From positions 186,001 through 250,000 of the forward strand of contig NZ_JANUGY010000003.1 in NCBI RefSeq assembly GCF_024756235.1: a DNA stretch of 64,000 nucleotides. Direction: 5' to 3'. The notes beneath the pieces are model-generated. The model worked only from the letters and a program-made list of their open reading frames with translations. It had not been told where the DNA came from and did no database searches. Both the position numbers and the translations under genes were made by a program. Below, one piece after another: positions 58,863 through 64,000 of this stretch (positions are counted from its first letter, which is position 1; every line of letters begins with the position of its first letter). The DNA is from Massilia kyonggiensis (lineage in GTDB: Bacteria > Pseudomonadota > Gammaproteobacteria > Burkholderiales > Burkholderiaceae_D).

Positions 58863-58868
58863 ATCATA
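58863..58868 (-). promoter_or_regulatory. -10 box for the rpoD leader transcript
   Basis: TATGAT on the minus strand, about 65 bases ahead of ATG 58798; -35 not convincing. Confidence 0.4.
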
Positions 58869-59000
58869 CACGATTTCTTGGCCGCGCGCCGCTGTACATG
58901 CATGAAATCACAGTTGCCCGGCCAATAAAACGTTCCGTTACATGGCTGAGCGGCACGCGCGCGGCGCGGCCATGCTATCCTTCCGCTTCCCGTTCTTACC

Positions 59001-59540
59001 ATGAAGTCAATGAATACGATGAGTCCTGTCGCCGAGCTCCCCGAGGCCACCGAAAACGCCACCCACGCCACGCCCGACGCGCAGCCTGCCAACGACGCGC
59101 CGGCTGCGGCTCCGGAAGCCGTTCCGGCAGCGGATGCCGCGGCATCCCAATCGCCGCGTGCCCTGCTCAAGCAGCTGCAACAGCAGTTCAAGGCCTTCCG
59201 CGACTGCCTGCCGCTGGCGATCGGCGTCGACAAGCAGGTGCTGGCGCGCCTGCCCGACCTGAACCGCAAGACGATGCGCGCCGCGCTGGGCATCCACACG
59301 GGCTCGATGCGCTACCTGCGCGCGATGGAAAAGGCCACCGTACGCTACGACCTGGACGGCAATCCGGGCGCCGAGGTGACGGACACCCACCGCCAGCATG
59401 CCAAGGAACTCCTGCAGGAACGCTTCAAGAAGGAAGCCGAACGCAAGAAGGCCGAGCGCGAAGCCGCCGCCCAGGCGGAAGCCGACCGCAAGCGCCAGGA
59501 AAAGCTGCAGCAGCTGGCCTCCAAGTTCTCGAAACGCTGA
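59001..59540 (+). CDS. proQ: ProQ/FinO-family RNA chaperone
   Basis: 179 aa. Ala/Pro-rich disordered N-terminus (1-50), the FinO/ProQ core (about 51-130: F-K-A-F-R-D-C-L-P-L-A-I-G-V, then R-x-A-L-x-I-H-T-G-S-M-R-Y-L), and a Lys/Arg/Glu-rich coiled tail. The domain binds 3'-terminal hairpins of sRNAs and mRNAs. ATG 59001; two further in-frame Met codons occur at residues 4 and 7. The exonuclease gene starts 13 bases downstream. Confidence 0.9.
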   Translation: MKSMNTMSPVAELPEATENATHATPDAQPANDAPAAAPEAVPAADAAASQSPRALLKQLQQQFKAFRDCLPLAIGVDKQVLARLPDLNRKTMRAALGIHTGSMRYLRAMEKATVRYDLDGNPGAEVTDTHRQHAKELLQERFKKEAERKKAEREAAAQAEADRKRQEKLQQLASKFSKR

Positions 59541-59553
59541 TCCGGCAGCACGG

Positions 59554-60231
59554 ATGAGCGAGGCCGAGGACGCCCTCCCCCCTTACGAAGGCATCACCCT
59601 GGCCGACGTGCGCCTCGTGCGCACGCGCCAGGATGCGGACGGCGCACTCGCCGCGCTGCTGGCGTCCGACGTCATCGGCTTCGACACCGAATCCAAGCCC
59701 ACGTTCCAGAAGGGCGAGCAATCGACGGGGCCGCATCTCGTCCAGCTCGCTACCGACCAGCACGCCTATCTGTTCCAGATCGGCACGCTCAAGCCGCGCG
59801 CGCCAGACGCCGTTTCCGACATTCCTCCCGGCGTCGACGTGTTGCGCGCCGTGCTGGAATCGCCGTCGATACTGAAAGTCGGCTTCGGCCTCGGCGACGA
59901 CCTGCGCCGCCTGCGCGCCAAGCTGGGCATCGAGACGTGCAATGTGCTCGACCTGTCCACGGCCCTGCGCCGCGGCGAGCGCAACGCGCTGGGCGCGAAG
60001 ACGGCCGTCGCGCGCTTCTTCGGCAAGCGCCTGCAGAAGTCGCGCAAGATCACGACGACCAACTGGGCGCTGCCGCGCCTGTCCGACAAGCAGATCCTGT
60101 ACGCGGCCGACGACGCCCACGTCGCCCTGCGCATCTACCGCCACTGGCGCGCGAATCCGCCGCCGCCATTGCCGCCCAAACCCATCGCCGGCGGGCCGCG
60201 ACGGGCCGCACAGCCCAAGCCGCGCACCTGA
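59554..60231 (+). CDS. DEDDy-type 3'-5' exonuclease (RNase D-like)
   Basis: 225 aa. DEDD catalytic residues: Asp44 and Glu46 in F-D-T-E, Asp near residue 119 in G-F-G-L-G-D-D, and the final Y-A-A-D-D-A-H (about residue 188) with Tyr four before Asp. No HRDC domain, so it is shorter than RNase D, like other single-domain 3'-5' exonucleases. It follows proQ by 13 bases and is followed after one base by a cytochrome gene; the RNA link to proQ is suggestive only. Confidence 0.85.
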   Translation: MSEAEDALPPYEGITLADVRLVRTRQDADGALAALLASDVIGFDTESKPTFQKGEQSTGPHLVQLATDQHAYLFQIGTLKPRAPDAVSDIPPGVDVLRAVLESPSILKVGFGLGDDLRRLRAKLGIETCNVLDLSTALRRGERNALGAKTAVARFFGKRLQKSRKITTTNWALPRLSDKQILYAADDAHVALRIYRHWRANPPPPLPPKPIAGGPRRAAQPKPRT

Positions 60232-60232
60232 C

Positions 60233-60610
60233 ATGCGCTTCATCGGCGTCCTGTCGCTGTGCGCCGTCCTTCTGCTGGCCGGCTGCTCGCGCCACGAGGG
60301 TCCCGTCGACGGCGCCACCGTCTTCAAGCCGTGCGCGTCGTGCCACCAGGTCGGCCCGAACGCGCGCGGCGGCTTCGGCCCGCAACTCAATGGCCTGTTC
60401 GGCCGGCGCGCCGGCAGCACGCCGGATTTCAGTTATTCCGATGCGATGAAAGCGTCGGGCATCGTGTGGGACGAACGCACGCTGGCCGCCTACCTGCGCG
60501 ATCCGGACAAGACCGTACCGGGCACGAAGATGCGCTTCTGGGGCATCCACGACGAGAAAGAGATGGCCGCGCTGCTGGCCTACCTGCGCACGTTCCAGGA
60601 CGCGCGTTAA
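60233..60610 (+). CDS. Lipoprotein monoheme cytochrome c
   Basis: 125 aa. Lipobox L-L-A-G-C (Cys18), then class I heme motif C-A-S-C-H at about residue 34, P-Q-L-N-G-L-F-G-R-R-A-G, and the axial Met in P-G-T-K-M (about residue 98). A typical membrane-anchored class I cytochrome c of 100-odd residues. One base after the exonuclease stop. Confidence 0.88.
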   Translation: MRFIGVLSLCAVLLLAGCSRHEGPVDGATVFKPCASCHQVGPNARGGFGPQLNGLFGRRAGSTPDFSYSDAMKASGIVWDERTLAAYLRDPDKTVPGTKMRFWGIHDEKEMAALLAYLRTFQDAR

Positions 60611-60693
60611 TTAGCTTTCTCAAAAGATTGCGTGAAGTTCAAGTCGACGCGGTATCATGCCGCTTGTACTTTCTCGTCGACCACAGGAACGTC

Positions 60694-61404
60694 ATGCATT
60701 TGCGCCCTGCCCTGCTGTTGCTGGCAACCCTGCACATGGCTCCGACACTGGCCCAGCAGGCCGTGCCGGACACGCTGGAACGCCGCGTGGCCGCGTGCAC
60801 GTCGTGCCACGGCAGCCCGTCCGCGCCGCCGCGATCGGCCGGGCCGGAATATTTTCCGCGCATCGCCGGCAAGCCGGCCGGCTATCTGTACAACCAGTTG
60901 CAGAACTTCCGCGCCGGGCGCCGCCAGTATCCGTTGATGACGTACATGGTCGAGCACATGTCGGACGACTACCTGCGCGAGATCGCGACGTGGTTCTCCA
61001 CCCAGCACGTGCCTGCACCCGTGCTCGCGCGCGCAAGCTTGCCGGCCGGACAGATGGAACGGGGCCACGAACTCGTCATGCGCGGCGACGCGACGTTGAA
61101 GGTACCGGCCTGCATTGCGTGCCACGGCCAGCGCCTGACGGGCGCCCTGCCCGCCATCCCGGGCCTGCTGGGCCTGCCGCGCGACTACATCAACGCCCAG
61201 TTCGGCGCGTGGCGCAACGGTACCCGCCGCGCCCACGCGCCCGATTGCATGGCGACCATCGCGGGGCGCCTGTCGCTGGCGGACGTGGCCGCCATCTCGG
61301 GCTGGCTCGCGAGCGAACCGGTGCCGGACGACGCGACGCCCGCGCCTGGCGTGACGCACCCGCTGCCGCTCGCGTGCGGCAGTGAACCGGAGCGTCGGCC
61401 ATGA
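60694..61404 (+). CDS. Periplasmic diheme cytochrome c
   Basis: 236 aa with signal peptide (about residues 1-21, L-A-Q|Q). Two heme motifs: C-T-S-C-H (about residue 36) and C-I-A-C-H (about residue 140); the class I folds are joined in tandem as in cytochrome c4-like proteins. ATG 60694 follows CAGGAACG. Overlaps the next cytochrome gene by four bases (ATGA), so the two are coupled. Confidence 0.87.
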   Translation: MHLRPALLLLATLHMAPTLAQQAVPDTLERRVAACTSCHGSPSAPPRSAGPEYFPRIAGKPAGYLYNQLQNFRAGRRQYPLMTYMVEHMSDDYLREIATWFSTQHVPAPVLARASLPAGQMERGHELVMRGDATLKVPACIACHGQRLTGALPAIPGLLGLPRDYINAQFGAWRNGTRRAHAPDCMATIAGRLSLADVAAISGWLASEPVPDDATPAPGVTHPLPLACGSEPERRP

Positions 61405-62672
61405 AGCGCATCGTCGCCCTGGTCCTCATCGTGGCGGCACTGGCCACCGTGTTCGTCGCATGGCCGCGCGCCGAATTCATCCCGTCACGCTCGCAGCAAG
61501 CGTGGGCGGCGACGCCCGCCAACATCGCCCGCGGCGCCTATCTCGCCCGCGCGGGCGACTGCATGGCGTGCCACACGGCGCGCGGCGGCACGCCGTATGC
61601 GGGCGGACGGGCACTGGCCACGCCGTTCGGCACGGTCTACGCCCCGAACATCACGCCGGATGCACAGACGGGCATCGGCGCCTGGACTGCGGACGACTTC
61701 TGGCACGCCCTGCACAACGGCATCGGAAAAGGCGGCCGCTTGCTGTACCCGGCCTTCCCGTACACGAACACGACGAAGGTCACACGCGACGACGCGGACG
61801 CGCTGTATGCGTACCTGCGCAGCCTCGCGCCCGTCAACCAGCCGAATCGCCCGCACGCGCTGCGTTTCCCGTACAACCAGCAGATCGTGCTGGCCGGCTG
61901 GCGCCTGCTGTATTTCAAGCCGGGCGTGTACGCGCCGCAGCCCGCGCAAGGCGCGGAGTGGAACCGGGGCGCCTATCTCGTCGAAGGCCTGGGCCATTGC
62001 GGCGCCTGCCACAGCCCCCGCAACGGCCTCGGTGCGACGGGATCACGGCTGTCCGGCGGCCACATCCCGATCGTCGGCTGGTACGCGCCCGCGCTGGACG
62101 CCGACAACGAGGCAGGCCTCGGCAACTGGGACCAGGCGCACATCGTCCAACTGCTGCGCACGGGCGTCGCGCCGCGCGGTGCCGTGTTCGGGCCGATGGC
62201 GGAAGTGGTGGGGCAAAGCCTGCAATACCTGACCGATGCGGACGCCGGCGCGATGGCGGCGTACCTGAAATCGCTGCCGGCCGATCCGTCGCCGCGCCGC
62301 CCGTCCGTGGCGCCGCCCGAGGAGGTCATGAAGGCAGGCGGGAAGTTGTATGGGCACCATTGCGCGGACTGCCATGGCGCCGACGGCCGCGGTAAGAGCG
62401 TCGCCGGCCATCCCGCGTATCCGCCGCTGACGGGCAACGGCGCGCTGACGATGGAGGATCCGGTGAACGCCATCCGCATCGTGCTGAACGGCGGCTTCCC
62501 GCCCACCACGGCCGGGAATCCGCGGCCGTTCGGGATGCCGCCCTACAGTCCCGTGCTGGACGATGCGGAAGTGGCGGCCGTCGTGACGTATGTGAGGAAC
62601 AGCTGGGGCAATGCGGCACCTGCCGTCACGGCGCCGGAAGTCAACCGGTGGCGGGCGGTGCCGCTCGACTGA
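61401..62672 (+). CDS. Triheme cytochrome c, alcohol/gluconate dehydrogenase type
   Basis: 423 aa. One N-terminal hydrophobic anchor (1-20) and three heme motifs: C-M-A-C-H (about residue 54), C-G-A-C-H (about residue 199) and C-A-D-C-H (about residue 320). The LATPFGTVYAPNITPD stretch after the first heme is the signature of the triheme subunit of membrane-bound alcohol, aldehyde or gluconate dehydrogenases. No catalytic subunit lies adjacent, so it may serve a dehydrogenase encoded elsewhere. Confidence 0.88.
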   Translation: MKRIVALVLIVAALATVFVAWPRAEFIPSRSQQAWAATPANIARGAYLARAGDCMACHTARGGTPYAGGRALATPFGTVYAPNITPDAQTGIGAWTADDFWHALHNGIGKGGRLLYPAFPYTNTTKVTRDDADALYAYLRSLAPVNQPNRPHALRFPYNQQIVLAGWRLLYFKPGVYAPQPAQGAEWNRGAYLVEGLGHCGACHSPRNGLGATGSRLSGGHIPIVGWYAPALDADNEAGLGNWDQAHIVQLLRTGVAPRGAVFGPMAEVVGQSLQYLTDADAGAMAAYLKSLPADPSPRRPSVAPPEEVMKAGGKLYGHHCADCHGADGRGKSVAGHPAYPPLTGNGALTMEDPVNAIRIVLNGGFPPTTAGNPRPFGMPPYSPVLDDAEVAAVVTYVRNSWGNAAPAVTAPEVNRWRAVPLD

Positions 62673-62688
62673 TCACAAGGAGGGCAAT

Positions 62689-62904
62689 ATGCCACTGTAT
62701 CGCGTCTGGTACCGCAACAACGAGGAACCGCTGGAATTCACGACGCCCGGCCGCATCAGCGAATCGGAGATGCTCGACCAGGTGCTCGCACACGCAGGCA
62801 TCGAGCCCACGGGCCCGACGACCGTGCAGGCACTCATCGCCACCCACGGCCTGGGCCCCGTGCGCTACACGGAAGACGAAAGCGAGATGAACGTCATCGG
62901 CTAG
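62689..62904 (+). CDS. Small hypothetical protein
   Basis: 71 aa soluble: M-P-L-Y-R-V-W-Y-R-N-N-E-E-P-L-E-F start, acidic overall, ending M-N-V-I-G. AAGGAGGGC lies five bases before ATG 62689, a strong SD. It follows the triheme gene by 16 bases and overlaps the convergent DUF4865 gene by 11 bases. No family recognised. Confidence 0.6.
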   Translation: MPLYRVWYRNNEEPLEFTTPGRISESEMLDQVLAHAGIEPTGPTTVQALIATHGLGPVRYTEDESEMNVIG

Positions 62905-63430
62905 CCGTGGACACGTGGCCGACCGCATAGACCGGCGTCGCGGCATCGGCCGCCGGCTCGCTGTCCCACAGGCGGAAGCGCACCAGCGTCCACGTTCCCG
63001 GCTCGTAGCCCACGACCGCCGCGAGCGCGCGGCCGTCGTCGGCCGTCTCTTCCCTGCGCAACGCTGCCAGGTCCGTGCCGGGCGGGATCGTCCGCCGCTC
63101 GACGGACGCGAAGCGCGCGTGTTCGAAGCCGGGCGCACAGCGCGCCTGCCACACGAGCCACGTCGCCACCGCCGGCCGTCCGAACGCCTGCGACACGCCC
63201 GCGAATCCGGGGCCGTTCAGGAACGCGTGCATGCCCTCGACCGTGTTCCAGACGTAGAACGGGGCATAGGCGTTGTCCAACTCCGGCCCCGTCTTGCGCG
63301 CGCTGAGATAGGCCTTGAACAGCAGCCCCGGAAAACCGTCCGTCAGGTGGGCCTTGTCCGCGATGCGCCGTTCGATGATCGCCATGTCGTAGTCGGCCGG
63401 CAGCGGAAAGCGGTACTGCATCGCGATCAT
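62894..63430 (-). CDS. DUF4865-family protein
   Basis: 178 aa. Pattern M-Q-Y-R-F-P-L-P-A-D-Y-D-M at the start, Y-A-P-F-Y-V-W-N-T-V-E-G-M near residue 55 and F-G-R-P-A-V near 83 match DUF4865 proteins, which frequently accompany tautomerase genes. Function not established. Overlaps the tautomerase gene by four bases, so it is translationally coupled. Confidence 0.8.
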   Translation of the reverse strand: MIAMQYRFPLPADYDMAIIERRIADKAHLTDGFPGLLFKAYLSARKTGPELDNAYAPFYVWNTVEGMHAFLNGPGFAGVSQAFGRPAVATWLVWQARCAPGFEHARFASVERRTIPPGTDLAALRREETADDGRALAAVVGYEPGTWTLVRFRLWDSEPAADAATPVYAVGHVSTASR

Positions 63431-63822
63431 GTTCTCTGCTCCGCCAGCGGCGCCGCGATGCCGTTGCTGAACGACCAGTCGGCGTAATCCGTCGTCTGGA
63501 CGATGATCATCAGGTCTTCCGGCCGCAGCCCGGGCGATTCGGCCAGCAGGTCGGCAAGACGCGTGTAAAACGCCTGCTTCGTATCCGCGTCGCGCGGCTT
63601 GCCCCCGGTGATACAGACGAGCAGGAAGTCGTCGCTGCGCGGGCCGCCGAGGTAATCGCGGTCGAAGATCAGTTCCTCGGGGTCGTGTTGATGGATGGCC
63701 TGGAAGCGGTCCGCGACGGGGATGCGGAACGCGTCGACGAGGGCCTGGTGCACGGCGTCCGACACGGCGCGCAGATAGTCGCGCGGTTTGCCGCGGCGCA
63801 GGGAGATGCGGGCGAAGGGCAT
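63427..63822 (-). CDS. Tautomerase-family protein
   Basis: 131 aa. Pro2 after the initiator Met is the family's catalytic base (M-P-F-A-R-I-S-L-R-R-G). The 4-oxalocrotonate-like fold is longer than the classic 62-residue 4-OT, as in the 130-residue subgroup; D-Y-A-D-W-S-F-S-N-G lies near the C-terminus. Middle gene of a three-gene minus-strand array. Confidence 0.85.
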   Translation of the reverse strand: MPFARISLRRGKPRDYLRAVSDAVHQALVDAFRIPVADRFQAIHQHDPEELIFDRDYLGGPRSDDFLLVCITGGKPRDADTKQAFYTRLADLLAESPGLRPEDLMIIVQTTDYADWSFSNGIAAPLAEQRT

Positions 63823-63832
63823 GGTCGTCTCC

Positions 63833-64000
63833 TCAATTCAAGTCGCCGAGCAGGCGCGCGGCGGTGGCGGCCGCGGGCCAGCCGGCATAAAAGGCCAGGT
63901 GCGTCACGACTTCGTCCAGCTCCTGCCGGGTGACGCCGTTGTCGAGCGCGGTCTGCAGGTGGAACGGCAGCTGGCCGTCGCGGCACAGCGCGATCAGGCA
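63833..64000 (-). CDS. Carboxymuconolactone decarboxylase-family protein, 5' part beyond window
   Basis: The last 55 residues of a gene whose start lies outside. C-terminus: L-P-F-H-L-Q-T-A-L-D-N-G-V-T, then V-V-T-H-L-A-F-Y-A-G-W-P-A-A-A, typical of CMD/AhpD-like proteins. Ten bases before the tautomerase start, same strand; the three genes probably form one operon for oxidative or lactone/enol chemistry. Confidence 0.78.
   Translation of the reverse strand, partial: CLIALCRDGQLPFHLQTALDNGVTRQELDEVVTHLAFYAGWPAAATAARLLGDLN

Overview
The window comes from a GC-rich betaproteobacterium, most likely Oxalobacteraceae (Massilia/Telluria-like). This is inferred from the hemC-hemD-hemX-hemY order, the ftsK-lolA-rarA-serS block, a PEP-CTERM protein cluster, a lone bacteriophytochrome, a very long RpoD and tandem GH5 cellulases. 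No rRNA, integrase, transposase or CRISPR array was seen.

0-5.7 kb is accessory. Two identical tRNA-Ser(CGA) genes in opposite orientation bound a segment with an orphan type VI secretion cassette (hcp, Tai4-type immunity, Tae4 amidase), a D-lactate dehydrogenase and two duplicated GH5 cellulase lipoproteins. Four consecutive hairpins interwoven with an antisense tRNA-Ser fragment lie just inside the left tRNA. 5.8-14.1 kb is core: serS, rarA, lolA, ftsK, then divergent trxB and an Smr protein, with a DUF421 (YetF-like) gene inserted on the opposite strand between serS and rarA. 14.2-22.7 kb holds a bacteriophytochrome kinase, a TRIC-family channel, an msbA-type exporter, a PII protein with glutamine-dependent NAD synthetase, and a FemAB/GNAT-like gene.

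22.7-27.7 kb is the most unusual locus. A promoter and a cobalamin riboswitch sit ahead of an ExbB/TolQ-like proton channel, a DUF2149 protein that looks like an ExbD equivalent, and a CobN-like chelatase with an export signal and a C-terminal membrane anchor. Together they look like a proton-motive-force-driven envelope machine handling cobalt, corrinoid or another tetrapyrrole. 27.7-33 kb has a MocR regulator divergent from a YdeP-type molybdoenzyme across a perfect inverted repeat, then a GNAT and a LysR gene. 33-41.5 kb is one long operon: TonB-dependent receptor, alpha/beta hydrolase and a complete Liv-type ABC importer, preceded by two copies of a TGTGCA-N4-TGCACA operator.

41.6-44.2 kb is a PEP-CTERM / post-PEP-CTERM / metallopeptidase trio. 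44.2-52.3 kb is core metabolism (ppa, hemCDXY, ppc). 52.3-55.5 kb has two paralogous outer-membrane proteins flanking a chemoreceptor. 55.7-58.9 kb is rpoD, with a repeat-bearing N-terminal extension and an upstream small ORF plus terminator that resembles an attenuator. 59-64 kb carries proQ, a DEDD exonuclease, three c-type cytochromes, a small protein, and a DUF4865 / tautomerase / carboxymuconolactone-decarboxylase-like operon cut by the window edge.
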